From contig NZ_AP022605.1 of NCBI RefSeq assembly GCF_010728155.1, positions 372,001-436,000 of the forward strand: a stretch of 64,000 bases of DNA. The letters are read 5' to 3'. Position 1 is the stretch's first letter. Every line of letters begins with the position of its first letter. The translations under genes and the position numbers were made by a program. This stretch comes from Mycolicibacterium doricum. GTDB taxonomy: Bacteria > Actinomycetota > Actinomycetes > Mycobacteriales > Mycobacteriaceae. Below, piece after piece: positions 44,605-52,393 of the stretch. The notes under the pieces are model-generated. The model ran no database searches. It worked only from the letters and a program-made list of their open reading frames with translations, and was not told where the DNA came from.

Positions 44605-44641
44605 GCTTGTCTACTTGCCGCCCGCCGGCAGGTAGACAAGC
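44605..44641. repeat. Inverted repeat (hairpin or operator)
   Basis: GCTTGTCTACTTGCCG (44605-44620) pairs with CGGCAGGTAGACAAGC (44626-44641), 15 of 16 positions complementary plus one G-T, around a 5-base loop. It lies 98 bp upstream of the GAF-ANTAR gene. It could be a regulator's operator, a terminator, or an mRNA-leader hairpin. Confidence 0.7.
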
Positions 44642-44747
44642 AATCGTGACGTCGCATCCCCCGGCCGACGCACCTGGACTCGATTCCGCTCGCCGGCGCC
44701 GCAGATCGTCGCCGAGTCCTTGTCCAATAAACCAAGTTCCCGACCGC

Positions 44748-45060
44748 TCAGGAATCGGGGTTTCCCCTACGTTGCCCGTCCGAGTGCAGGATTCGGGTGC
44801 CGACCTTGCCGCTCAACCGTTGTGGCTCCAGTCCGGCCTGCGCACACGTGCGCGACACGAGACCGGGTTCACATCCGTCGAACACGCCGTAGAGCACCTC
44901 GTCTGCCGGCACGGCGACCGTCAGGGCCCAGGTGGATGTCGGTCCCCTCGGCGCGCATCTGCGCCGTGACCGACTCTATGCGGGCGACGAAGGCGTCGAT
45001 CAGCTCCTCGCCCACAGCGGCACTGCGCCACGCCCACAACCACCTTGTGGGGGCGGAGCG
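44748..45060 (-). pseudogene. Frameshifted remnant of a small protein
   Basis: Three minus-strand frames hold consecutive pieces of what was one protein of about 100 residues: HKVVVGVAQCRC, then GEELIDAFVARIESVTAQMR, then VPADEVLYGVFDGCEPGLVS through to TGA 44750-44748. The last piece resembles the second half of DUF4242/nickel-binding-type small proteins (a strand with DEV, then a helix and AGL-x-P). At least two indels separate the pieces. The identification is weak. The rest of 44508-45336, apart from the inverted repeat at 44605 and the 20-nt motif at 44751, shows no supportable gene. Confidence 0.4.
44751..44770. promoter_or_regulatory. Recurrent 20-nt dyad motif, copy 1
   Basis: GGAATCGGGGTTTCCCCTAC. 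Two near-identical 20-mers occur at 55419 and 59169, the last in a regulatory intergenic region. The centre is a GGGG-N3-CCCC dyad of a kind bound by LuxR-type regulators. This copy overlaps the end of a decayed gene. Confidence 0.45.
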
Positions 45061-45336
45061 CCACTGCATGACGAACACTGGGAAGGGCTGGTCTCGGCCC
45101 ACCCCCGGGCGGTCTTGCGTAGCCGCGTGCGCGATGGTTCCCAACTCGCTCCCACCGGCTCATCGTACCGTCGCATCGGAACGTATGTTCGATGCGACGG
45201 CGCGAATGGGATGGCGGACCGACGCTGTGCGCACAACGATCACTTGTGATGAGACACAAGCAATGCTTGTAGGTGTCCCCGGGGTGGTGGATAGCGTCCC
45301 CCATGTGTTGATAATGCGCCGCGAGTGGGACGCCAC

Positions 45337-45729
45337 ATGACCGCGGGCGATCCCACCGTGGCGCTGATACAAGCTGCGGCGCAACGTGATGCCGACACCT
45401 TCGCGGCAAGGATGGCCGACTCGTCGCTAGAGGCGGCTATAGACATTTGGCTTCGCCGCGTAGCCCGCCGCAAGGTCAGCCCCACCGTACGCAATCGACT
45501 GGTCCGCGCCGTTGAGCGCGGCGACGCGACCGAAACCAAGGACGTTCAACTGACCCGCGCCGCGCTGCTGCGCAAAGCGGGCCTAGACGAGCGGCCAGCC
45601 GCCGCCGCGGCAATTGCCGCCGGCGCGACCTACACCGAGGTCGGTGCCGTCCTGGGAATGACTCAGCAGGGAGCCAGCGCCCGAATCCGCCCCTACCTAG
45701 TGCGCGACGACCGCGAGGTCCAAACGTGA
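45337..45729 (+). CDS. Hypothetical protein with helix-turn-helix-like C-terminus
   Basis: A 130-residue protein. The ATG at 45337 is preferred to GTG 45325. The N-terminal half is helical and basic (WLRRVARRKVSPTVRNRLVR); the second half AAIAAGATYTEVGAVLGMTQQGASARIRPYL has the spacing of a sigma-like or transposase-like helix-turn-helix. A GATAAT hexamer at 45307-45312 is a possible -10. The stop overlaps the GTG of the broken long gene, so the pair was an operon, probably from a plasmid or integrated element. No family recognised. Confidence 0.6.
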   Translation: MTAGDPTVALIQAAAQRDADTFAARMADSSLEAAIDIWLRRVARRKVSPTVRNRLVRAVERGDATETKDVQLTRAALLRKAGLDERPAAAAAIAAGATYTEVGAVLGMTQQGASARIRPYLVRDDREVQT

Positions 45730-47117
45730 CCGGGCCGGCGCCGAGCATTGATCGCCATATCGTCATCGTCGCCGCGGATGGTTCGTTCACCGCGGCGGGA
45801 GACCGGCTCACCGGCGCTGTCGATACCGCCGACAAACTCGAGAAGCTCATCGAGTGGGTGCATCAGCGAGGAGGGCTCCAGCCCGTACCTGGTGAAGGAT
45901 AGCCTGAGCCGGCCCGCGTATGGGTGGTTGGGGCCGCATGCGACCTACTGGCGGGAACGCCTGTCGCCCAGGCTGCCGACGACAACGAAGCCGAACGCAT
46001 CGGGCAAGTGCTCGCCCCGCTGGTCACGCGCGGGTGGGAACTGCGCGGCAGACCGACCTCAGCGCTCCTGCTCACCCGTGGCCAGTGCGCGCAGCGGATC
46101 CGCGTGGAAGTCCTCGCCGAGCGCCAACCCTGGCTCGCCGCCGGACATGCGGCGGTGGTCGGGAATCCGGCAGAACTCGGCCGCCGGGTTACGCGCGTGG
46201 TATGCCGCAGTGGGAACCCTGCCGGCCCGCAGCGGCGCAGCCTCGGCAGCAGTCCTCCACGACCACATCATGCGTGCCCGGACAGGCCGTCGCGGCGCTG
46301 TCGTGTCGACCCCCGGCGTCATGCCAGCCTGGGTGCAGCCCGACATGCGGATCCAACCAACCTGGTGTGCCTCCGCGGACGAGGCGGAGCGTGAGTTCGA
46401 GCGCTCAGACGAACTGGTGTGTCTAACACAGCTGTGCCCGCAACTGGCCTCAGCTGGAATGCTGACCCTCGGCTACGGCCAGCCACAGGTGCTTGACGGC
46501 TAGGCCGCGGCCGAATCCAAGCGGCCATTCGGCCTGTGGGGTGCGACTCTGCCTGCCGCCGAAGAGTCCAACCTTCCCGCGATGCTGCCGCTGCCGCACC
46601 CCCAGATGCGGCCCGACCAGCCCGCCCAGGCGTGGCTGACCACCGAGGACCTCGACGGTCTGGCTAAAGACACCCGTGACGGCGGCGCCGGCCTGAGCGC
46701 CGGGCAGCTCGCCATTGACGAGGCGACCGTCTGGCCGCAGCAGGGCCGGGTCCTAGAAGCGTGGGCGACGCGGCTGAGGGAGGCCCGAGAGACTTTCCGT
46801 GACGATTCGGTACTGCAGTCTCTGGTCGACATCGCCGCCGACTACCTCACTGCGCTGGCCGCCCCGGACACCTGGCGGGAGGACGCCTGGCGCACCACTT
46901 CCAGCCCGCGTGGCCGCGGCGATCGCCGCCCACATCCGGTTCCGCGGCCGGCGGGCAGCGATGCGGCTGTCCCGTAAATACCGCAGCTGGCCGGTCTGGG
47001 CGCACGACGCCGCCATGATCTACACCCCGGCACGTCGGACAAGTCGCCGAACTGGCCTACACCCACCACATCGGATACCAGCTCACCCCGAATACACAGA
47101 AGCCGAAGGGGAATGTC
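45726..47117 (+). pseudogene. Long gene broken by two amber codons and frameshifts
   Basis: Beginning at GTG 45726 a single protein of roughly 450 residues can be followed across frames. Piece 1 (to TAG 45900-45902) starts VTGPAPSIDRHIVIVAADGS. The same frame resumes RVWVVGAACDLLAGTPV up to about 46195. A one-base insertion shifts to RAWYAAVGTLPARSGAAS...GYGQPQVLDG, ending TAG 46501-46503. The same frame goes on FGLWGATLPAAEESNLPA...DTWREDAW to about 46890. A further shift gives IRFRGRRAAMRLSRKYRSWP, and another VGQVAELAYTHHIGYQLTP. I do not recognise the family; actinobacterial plasmid or telomere-associated proteins are only a guess. Piece 1 could still be made as a 58-residue peptide. Confidence 0.6.
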
Positions 47118-47293
47118 GTGACTGCTGTGGTTGAGGGTTCGGTGGGTGTGGTGTCGCGTTCGGTCTCGGAGGCGCTGCAGGGCCGACGACGGCAGTCGGA
47201 GATCGGCATGATCAGCCCAGTTGAGTTCGAAGACCGCCACAATCAGACGGCACAAGCCGCCTGCCCCGTGTCCACCATCCGGGGTCAACCTCA
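47118..47293 (+). mobile_element. IS3-family 3' remnant fused to the start of another gene
   Basis: GTG 47118 opens [20 protein letters not shown], apparently the start of an unrelated gene. From about 47183 the frame becomes RRRQSEIGMISPVEFEDRHN, the C-terminal signature of IS3-type transposase OrfB (RRRHSxLGYxSPxEFE). The element's right end follows: GGTCAACCTCA at 47283-47293, complementary to an IS3-like terminus. Only about 110 bp of the element remain. The matching left end is at 51198. Confidence 0.65.
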
Positions 47294-47391
47294 GGCGGCG
47301 CTGAATCGGTGGTGTTTGTCGGTGACGGGCAGCATGATGGGTTGCGTGGCCGCAGACGGTGGATTGGTGTAGGTCGAGGGGATGCTTGGCT

Positions 47392-47565
47392 GTGAGTGTC
47401 GATACGAGCGTCCGGCCGCTGTGGGCGAGAACCGGGTACAAGTTCTTTCCCTACGCAGCGCGACAGGCTGATCAGTGGTGGGTGCTGAGGTTTAACGTCG
47501 GCTTCCCAGAACACGATATGTACAGGATCTTCATCGGAACTCTTCTGATTACTGACGGGGCATAG
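47392..47565 (+). CDS. Small hypothetical protein
   Basis: A 57-residue frame from GTG 47392 (VSVDTSVRPLWARTGYKFFP), rich in aromatic residues (WWVLRFNVGFPEHDMYRIFIG). It may be the N-terminal piece of a longer protein cut short by TAG 47563-47565. No family recognised. The stretch 47566-47738 behind it shows nothing I can name. Confidence 0.35.
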   Translation: MSVDTSVRPLWARTGYKFFPYAARQADQWWVLRFNVGFPEHDMYRIFIGTLLITDGA

Positions 47566-47738
47566 CGTCCAATCCTCCTATAGAGATCAGAACGAAACCT
47601 GGGGTACTTCATCGGTAGTTTGTTGAGGTAGTCGTGCGCAGGCTGTCGCCGACGTAGTGGGGGGTCCATGCACGCTCTTCGTCCACTGGCCGGGTCTTCC
47701 TTCCATCTCCTGATCGCGTTCGCAGGATGTAGGGCGCA

Positions 47739-48323
47739 TCAAGGCGCGGCCGGCGGGTGGACGGAGATCAACAGCATTTCGAGAAACTCCGTCAGTTTCG
47801 CCGTGAGATAGTCCATCAGGGGCTGGTCAGCACGAAACGCCCACCACGTAATGGCTCCTTGCCAGTAGGCGGCAAGCGCGAATCCGATCCCGGCAGGCGC
47901 CTGTGGGATGGAAGCGAAGCGCTCGTCCAAAGCCGCCGTCAACTCAGATTCCCACTCGACGCCGTGCCGGCGCAGAGTGGGATCGCGGACGTCCTCACGA
48001 AGAAGCAAAAGCCCGTGTCCGTACGCATCGATGTCCTCGTACTGCCGGGAGAGACCGACCAACATAGCGATCGCACCACTTGGCGTGCAAGGCGTGCTCG
48101 AGGCGAGTTCCTTGGTCATTGCATGCAGTCGGCACCACGCATGCAATAACGTGCGTTGCGTCAACGTGTCCTTGTTCGTAAAGCGCTGCACGAGGGTCGC
48201 CGAGGCCAAGCCGCTGCGATCGGCCAGCGCTGCGAACGTCAGGCCACCGACACCCGACTGTTGCACGATTGCGAGCGCAGCCTCGAGCACCTGCTCATCC
48301 GTCTGTGTCTTGAATCGGGCCAT
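47739..48323 (-). CDS. TetR-family transcriptional regulator
   Basis: A 194-residue TetR regulator. N-terminal helix-turn-helix: ALAIVQQSGVGGLTFAALADRSGLASATLVQRFTN in residues 16-50 shows the usual spacing. The C-terminal ligand domain ends in an amphipathic helix (YLTAKLTEFLEMLLI). It diverges from a reductase gene; an imperfect palindrome at 48333-48352 between them is a likely operator, suggesting that it controls itself and the reductase/membrane-protein pair. Confidence 0.85.
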   Translation of the reverse strand: MARFKTQTDEQVLEAALAIVQQSGVGGLTFAALADRSGLASATLVQRFTNKDTLTQRTLLHAWCRLHAMTKELASSTPCTPSGAIAMLVGLSRQYEDIDAYGHGLLLLREDVRDPTLRRHGVEWESELTAALDERFASIPQAPAGIGFALAAYWQGAITWWAFRADQPLMDYLTAKLTEFLEMLLISVHPPAAP

Positions 48324-48332
48324 TCCGCTATC

Positions 48333-48352
48333 ATAACCGAATGATCGTTTAT
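48333..48352. promoter_or_regulatory. Imperfect palindrome, probable TetR operator
   Basis: ATAACCGAATGATCGTTTAT reads ATAAMCGAT from both ends. It lies 10 bp upstream of the TetR start and 63 bp upstream of the divergent reductase gene, in an AT-richer stretch. Confidence 0.5.
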
Positions 48353-48414
48353 AAAGCCCAGGTAACCGTAGTCGTTGTCTTGGTCACGACACCGAACTCC
48401 AACTAAGGAGCATC

Positions 48415-48969
48415 GTGACGAGGTTCTTCTTCGACACATCGACGACCCTCAATGGCTGGATTGCCGACGGCCACAACTCGCTGGACTGGCTGTTCGCTGT
48501 TCCTGGCGCGGGCAACCTTCCACCCGAGCTACAGCCGCAGCCCGCTGCCGTCCTTGTCGAGGGATCGACGACGTATGAATGGATGCTGAAGCAGTTCGAC
48601 ATCCTCGCAAAGCCCGAGAATTGGCGCGACTTCCACGGCGACCGTCCCACTTTTGTCTTCACCACACGAGATCTCCCAAAACCCGAGGGTGCGGATGTGC
48701 GTTTCGTCCGTGGCCTCATCGCCGACGCAATGCCGGCGATCCGCGACGCGGCGGGCAACGGTGACGTCTGGGTAGTTGGAGGTGGAGAGCTCGCCGCGCA
48801 GTTCATCGATGCCGGAGCCCTCGACGAGCTCGCCCTCTCGATAGCGCCTGTCGCACTCGATGGGGGAGCACCGCTGCTGCCCCGCCGCATCGAGTCCGAC
48901 CGGCTGCATCTCGTGTCTGCAGCGGCTTACGGTCAGTTCGCGCGAATCGTCTATCAAATCACTCATTAG
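48415..48969 (+). CDS. Dihydrofolate reductase-fold (RibD C-terminal-like) reductase
   Basis: A 184-residue protein of the RibD_C/DHFR superfamily that uses NADPH. It starts RFFFDTSTTLNGWIADG (strand with the substrate-side motif), contains VEGSTTYEWML (near residue 50) and WVVGGGELAAQFIDAGALDE (cofactor glycines near 120). Such proteins are often controlled by TetR regulators. GTG 48415 follows AAGGAG. A membrane protein gene follows after 10 bp. Confidence 0.83.
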   Translation: MTRFFFDTSTTLNGWIADGHNSLDWLFAVPGAGNLPPELQPQPAAVLVEGSTTYEWMLKQFDILAKPENWRDFHGDRPTFVFTTRDLPKPEGADVRFVRGLIADAMPAIRDAAGNGDVWVVGGGELAAQFIDAGALDELALSIAPVALDGGAPLLPRRIESDRLHLVSAAAYGQFARIVYQITH

Positions 48970-48979
48970 GGCAACGGTA

Positions 48980-49405
48980 ATGAGATCGCCTGATGTGCAC
49001 CGAGGCTCGAGGATGGGGACACCGCTCTTTATCGCGGCCGCAATATATCTCGCAGCCATCGGCTTGGCATTATTGCTCGTGCCGGCACAGTTCGGCGTCG
49101 GTGCCGTGCCCGATGACGCCACACCGGAGTTACTCGCATTGCTTCGACTGATGGGGGGCCCGTTTCTTGGGGTCGCCGTCTTGGACTGGTTGTCCCGCAA
49201 CGCCGAACCCTCCGGCATGCGAAATATCGTGGTGCTCGCCAATGTCATCGGTTTCGGCACAGTTGCCGCAAATGACGTATGGGGGGTTATCAGCGGTGAC
49301 GCACGCGACCTCGCTAAGGTGTTCCTCATCGTGCATCTGGCGTTCACCGTCGCTTTCATCGTCGAGTTCGCATGGGTCCGATCGTCCCGACGGAGACAAG
49401 GCTGA
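48980..49405 (+). CDS. Four-helix membrane protein
   Basis: A 141-residue protein with about four membrane helices (FIAAAIYLAAIGLALLLVP; LMGGPFLGVAVLDWLS; NIVVLANVIGFGTVAAND; VFLIVHLAFTVAFIVEFAW). The ATG 48980 is 10 bp behind the reductase; ATG 49013 is an alternative. No function is assigned; its small polytopic look suits a DoxX- or DUF4345-like sensor/carrier, but I do not recognise a signature. Confidence 0.65.
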   Translation: MRSPDVHRGSRMGTPLFIAAAIYLAAIGLALLLVPAQFGVGAVPDDATPELLALLRLMGGPFLGVAVLDWLSRNAEPSGMRNIVVLANVIGFGTVAANDVWGVISGDARDLAKVFLIVHLAFTVAFIVEFAWVRSSRRRQG

Positions 49406-49436
49406 GATGTATCGGCCGACCCAACAAGCTTGATTC

Positions 49437-49457
49437 GTCCGGACCTTCGGGCCGGAC
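49437..49457. terminator. Hairpin after the membrane-protein gene
   Basis: GTCCGG and CCGGAC enclose ACCTTCGGG, 32 bp behind the stop at 49405; plausible rho-independent stop for the reductase/membrane-protein operon. Confidence 0.5.
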
Positions 49458-49592
49458 GCCTCTGAATCTTTGCGCGGCACTGGATCGGCATGTACCCCTG
49501 ACGCGGGGTCCGCTCGACACCCAGGGGCCGGAAAGGTCGATGTGTAGGGCTGTGACCTTGGTATTGATCTGTGGCCGGCTGTCTGCTGTTGC

Positions 49593-49655
49593 GGTGTGAC
49601 CTCTGGGCTTGGGTTCGGGGTTACGAAGCCAACGATCCGAACCCAACGTCACACC
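49593..49655. repeat. Two-step inverted repeat
   Basis: GGTGTGAC...TTGGGTTCGG (49593-49600 and 49609-49618) is complementary, in mirror order, to CCGAACCCAA...GTCACACC (49637-49646 and 49648-49655). The inner arms are 10 bp and the outer 8 bp, around an 18-base loop. It could be a transposon end, a recombination site or a strong terminator. Confidence 0.75.
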
Positions 49656-49656
49656 C

Positions 49657-49764
49657 GTGCGTGCCGCGCTGGAGAAGATGCGCGACGCGGAAAGTGAATT
49701 GGATCGCGACGATGCGCACCGCATGATCCATGCGGCCGTCGTGGCGTTGGCCCGAAACCGCTAA
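49657..49764 (+). CDS. Very small frame in the gap before the DUF4188 gene
   Basis: GTG 49657 to TAA 49764 encodes 35 residues, helical and charged (MRDAESELDRDDAHRMIHAA). It begins directly behind a large inverted repeat and may be the tail of a lost gene. The surrounding 49458-49987 holds no other supportable gene. Confidence 0.2.
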   Translation: MRAALEKMRDAESELDRDDAHRMIHAAVVALARNR

Positions 49765-49987
49765 CTCGACATGGCCTTGGAACCGATTCTGCTCAAGTCG
49801 CAGCTGCCGATGGCGATGAACATGCGTGAAGAGTCCCGCCGCCACGGCACCGACGACGGAATCGACCGGCCGGTGTTTGCGTTCCTTGGCTCGGCGGAGC
49901 TCGATTCGTCATGGAACTGTTCAGAAGTCGTAATATGTTGTGCTGCCAAGTCTCCCATCGCGTCCAAGCGCGTCCTGAGGCTGTAGT

Positions 49988-50506
49988 CTAGTACGGATCG
50001 ACTGGGGCTTGATCATCGCGGCGGGCACCGATGCGGGAGGCGGCCGTCTGTTGTTCCGGGGTAATCGGGGCTAACGCTGTTGTCGCGGCCAGTCCGAAGA
50101 CCGGCATATTGCCGTAGAAGGTCTCGATGTCGCCCACCGCCAGCCGGTAGGTCTCGTGGAAGATACCGACCGACCCGTTGTCGCGGACACGCCGATTGAA
50201 CGCACGCCAGGCCGGAAGGTGGTTTGCCTCCGGATCCCGGGCATAGCGCTCGAGGTCCTCAAAGGAGTTCCAGTACTGCACCAGCAGAATCGTCCGGCCC
50301 GAAATGTAGGCACGTGGCCGGGCCAACAGCCCCCTTGACGGATCCCTGGCCAACTCCACAATCATCCGCGGCATCGCGATAAATACCGGAAGCCATGCCC
50401 GGACCCGCCACAGCCGGTTGATCCGTATACCGATCAGGAACACCACGACACCGTCGCGGTCACGCAGGTCCGCCGTCCGGCGGCCCGGCACAATCTTCGC
50501 CATCAT
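49988..50506 (-). CDS. DUF4188 protein
   Basis: A 172-residue protein of the DUF4188 family: VVVFLIGIRINRLWRVRAWL near the start, LLARPRAYISGRTILLVQYW and the signature YARDPEANHLPAWRAFNRRV and GIFHETY later. The fold is monooxygenase-like (ABM-related); chemistry is unknown. GGGAGG precedes the paired ATGs at 50506/50503. It diverges from a TetR gene, with a perfect 9-bp dyad between, so it is probably repressed by that regulator. Confidence 0.82.
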   Translation of the reverse strand: MMAKIVPGRRTADLRDRDGVVVFLIGIRINRLWRVRAWLPVFIAMPRMIVELARDPSRGLLARPRAYISGRTILLVQYWNSFEDLERYARDPEANHLPAWRAFNRRVRDNGSVGIFHETYRLAVGDIETFYGNMPVFGLAATTALAPITPEQQTAASRIGARRDDQAPVDPY

Positions 50507-50516
50507 CCGCCTCCCT

Positions 50517-50537
50517 TATGTGAACACCGTTCACATA
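50517..50537. promoter_or_regulatory. Perfect palindrome, probable TetR operator
   Basis: TATGTGAAC and GTTCACATA flank ACC exactly. It sits between the divergent DUF4188 (11 bp away) and TetR genes (about 50 bp away), the classic place for a TetR operator. Confidence 0.75.
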
Positions 50538-50587
50538 TCCTGCGTGTGCATGCGAATATTGTCAACATCCCTGGCAAGCTCTTCGCC

Positions 50588-51190
50588 GTGAAGTCCGACG
50601 GCTACCACCACGGCGCCTTGCACGAAGCGATTCTCGATGCAGCAGTGACCGAGGCCACCAAGAGCGGATCGCAGGCAATCGGTGTGCGTGCGTTGGCCAA
50701 GGCCGTGGGCGTGTCCCCCTCGGCGATCTACCGGCACGTGCCGAGCATCGACGCCCTACTTGCCGAAGTTTCCCAAGTGGCTCGACAGCACCTCGCGGCA
50801 CGAATGATCGAGCGGCGCGAGAACGTGCCCAAGCACGGCACTCCACTAGATCGAGCATTCGCGCGGTTTCGGGCCGTGGGCCAAGCCTATGTCGAGTTTG
50901 CGCTGAGCGATCCGCATCTTTTCGACACGGCATTCACACCGACAACGCTGACACTTCCGAAGCCGGATGGCCCGTCAGCATGGCAGGTGGTGGTCGATGG
51001 GGTGCAGGAACTTGTTGACGCCGGCGCCCTCGGATCGGCTGCCGCCCCGGACGCGGTACTAATCGCCTGGTCAAGCGTGCACGGAATCGCGTCGATCTTG
51101 CGACGCGGGTTGCTAATGGACACAGTTATCACGGATCACGCGATCGATGTTGTCCTCGACGGTGTGAGGCGCTCGATCGAGGCGCTATAA
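50588..51190 (+). CDS. TetR-family transcriptional regulator
   Basis: A 200-residue TetR protein. GTG 50588 gives VKSDGYHHGALHEAILDAA, the usual first helix; the frame extends upstream to 50546, but that would run into the operator region. The helix-turn-helix is GVRALAKAVGVSPSAIYRHV (near residues 30-49), followed by a TetR_C-like domain. With the palindrome at 50517 it probably controls itself and the divergent DUF4188 gene. Stop at 51190 is 7 bp before an IS3-like left end. Confidence 0.85.
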   Translation: MKSDGYHHGALHEAILDAAVTEATKSGSQAIGVRALAKAVGVSPSAIYRHVPSIDALLAEVSQVARQHLAARMIERRENVPKHGTPLDRAFARFRAVGQAYVEFALSDPHLFDTAFTPTTLTLPKPDGPSAWQVVVDGVQELVDAGALGSAAAPDAVLIAWSSVHGIASILRRGLLMDTVITDHAIDVVLDGVRRSIEAL

Positions 51191-51197
51191 ATGGCTT

Positions 51198-51310
51198 GGG
51201 GTTGACCTTGGGCTGACCCATGACGGTGGACGCCTGACTGGTGGACTGCTGGTCCCGCGGGACGGATGTCCCTATGTCGGGCAAGTGCAGGAAGTACACC
51301 CCAACCAGCT
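51198..51310 (+). mobile_element. IS3-family 5' remnant
   Basis: TGGGGTTGACC at 51198-51208 matches the complement of the end at 47283-47293 in 10 of 11 positions. An ATG at 51274 opens MSGKCRKYTP, the start of an IS3-type OrfA (helix-turn-helix transposase subunit); the frame then loses resemblance after TP. About 110 bp of the element are kept, in the same orientation as the 3' remnant at 47.2 kb. Confidence 0.55.
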
Positions 51311-51368
51311 TGTGTCACCGGCATTTTCGTGTCAGAGTCGGAACGGGTGCTGGAGCTGGCGTGAACTT

Positions 51369-51791
51369 TCAATTGATGATGACACCGCGATGGCTTGAGA
51401 GCAGCGCCGACAGACGTTTCCGCCAGGTCTGCAGCTGCTCGGGGCTCAGTCTCGTCCACTCGGTGATCTCGCCGACGATCCGCAAAGGCGCGTTACTGCG
51501 GTAGGACCGAGTGGGGTTACCGGGGAACTTTTTGTCGGTCACATTGGGGTCATTCTCGAAGGCACCGGTGGGCTCCACCTGATACACCCTCGGAACGGCG
51601 CCACCTCCTGCGAGTTCTGCAGCGATCTCCGCGGCGAGTCCGGCTCCGTCGACAAGAGCGGTGAAGTAAATATGGTTCATCACTATCTCGGGGTGATAGT
51701 TCGACGGGCGGCCCGCGATGAGGAAGTCACCGACACCCAGGTCCGCGATCGTGCCATGGAAGAACGGGCCTTCATCAAGCGATTTGGACAC
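51369..51791 (-). CDS. arr: Arr-type NAD-dependent ADP-ribosyltransferase
   Basis: A 140-residue protein of the rifamycin ADP-ribosyltransferase family. The H-Y-D catalytic triad is visible: His in FFHGTIADLGVGD (residue 18), Tyr in MNHIYFTALVD and Asp in ENDPNVTDKKFPGNPTRSYR. GTG 51791 follows AGAAGGG; the open frame upstream is not supported. Family members inactivate rifampicin by ADP-ribosylation. Compared with the M. smegmatis enzyme as I recall it, the N-terminus and the helix after MNHIYFT differ, so it may be a divergent paralogue. Confidence 0.88.
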   Translation of the reverse strand: MSKSLDEGPFFHGTIADLGVGDFLIAGRPSNYHPEIVMNHIYFTALVDGAGLAAEIAAELAGGGAVPRVYQVEPTGAFENDPNVTDKKFPGNPTRSYRSNAPLRIVGEITEWTRLSPEQLQTWRKRLSALLSSHRGVIIN

Positions 51792-51931
51792 CAAAATCCC
51801 TTCTGCCGTAATGGTGGAACGGGCAAGTGTGCAGCACAACCGGGGCCTTGCCACAAGCCCCCAACCTCGGCATATTATGGAGAAGGATGGGGAGTACAGC
51901 TTCGGATCTTGCGTAGCGACGTCATACCGCA

Positions 51932-52189
51932 TTACGTGTGTCGCCGGTCACTGAGGCTGCAGACGACGTGTCACGGTCGTTACCGATATTGCGGGGGCCC
52001 TGCACAGCATCTCGCGTGGGCCCAGGATCAGAATGCTCACCCCGCGCAGATCCAGGAAAACCGGATCAGGACACTTCACCTGGAAGTCCACAGCGGTGAC
52101 CACGGCGGCGAGCAGCAGGTGAGCAGCAGGAGCCAGTCTGCGCAGGTGCGCACCCAGCGAACCACCAACTAGGGGGACAACCGTCGACC
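51932..52189. other. Stretch without a supportable gene
   Basis: Between arr and the amidohydrolase fragment, about 260 bases carry no frame I can defend. A minus-strand frame (51948-52229) continues out of the amidohydrolase remnant but loses family resemblance after EAHG, and it contains KCPDPVFLDLRGV, which I do not recognise. Confidence 0.4.
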
Positions 52190-52393
52190 CGTGCGCCTCA
52201 ACCAAGCCCGGGCACCACGCCCGCCGCACCGACGTCGACGACCTCGGTGTCGGGGCCGATCCAGGATCTCGACGTCGCAGCGAGGCCCCACGGCGACGAT
52301 GCGCCCGTCGGCAACGGCGAGCCCTTCGGCGGTGGGGTGGGCGTCGTTGACAGTGAGCATGGTCGCGGTAAGGACGAGGTCGGCGGTCGCCAT
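52190..52393 (-). pseudogene. N-terminal fragment of an amidohydrolase paralogue
   Basis: ATG 52393 opens MATADLVLTATMLTVNDAHP...GRIVAVG, about 80% like the start of the full amidohydrolase at 25755. A frameshift follows near 52280, after which WIGPDTEVVDVG...VVPGLVEAHG continues in another frame. Only the first 70 or so codons remain. TAATAT (52405-52400, minus) ends 6 nt before the ATG, the same leaderless layout as the intact copy. Confidence 0.8.

Noticed and set aside
49771..49986. Plus-strand 71-codon frame
   Set aside because: No ribosome site, atypical codon use and a minus-strand frame of equal length over it.
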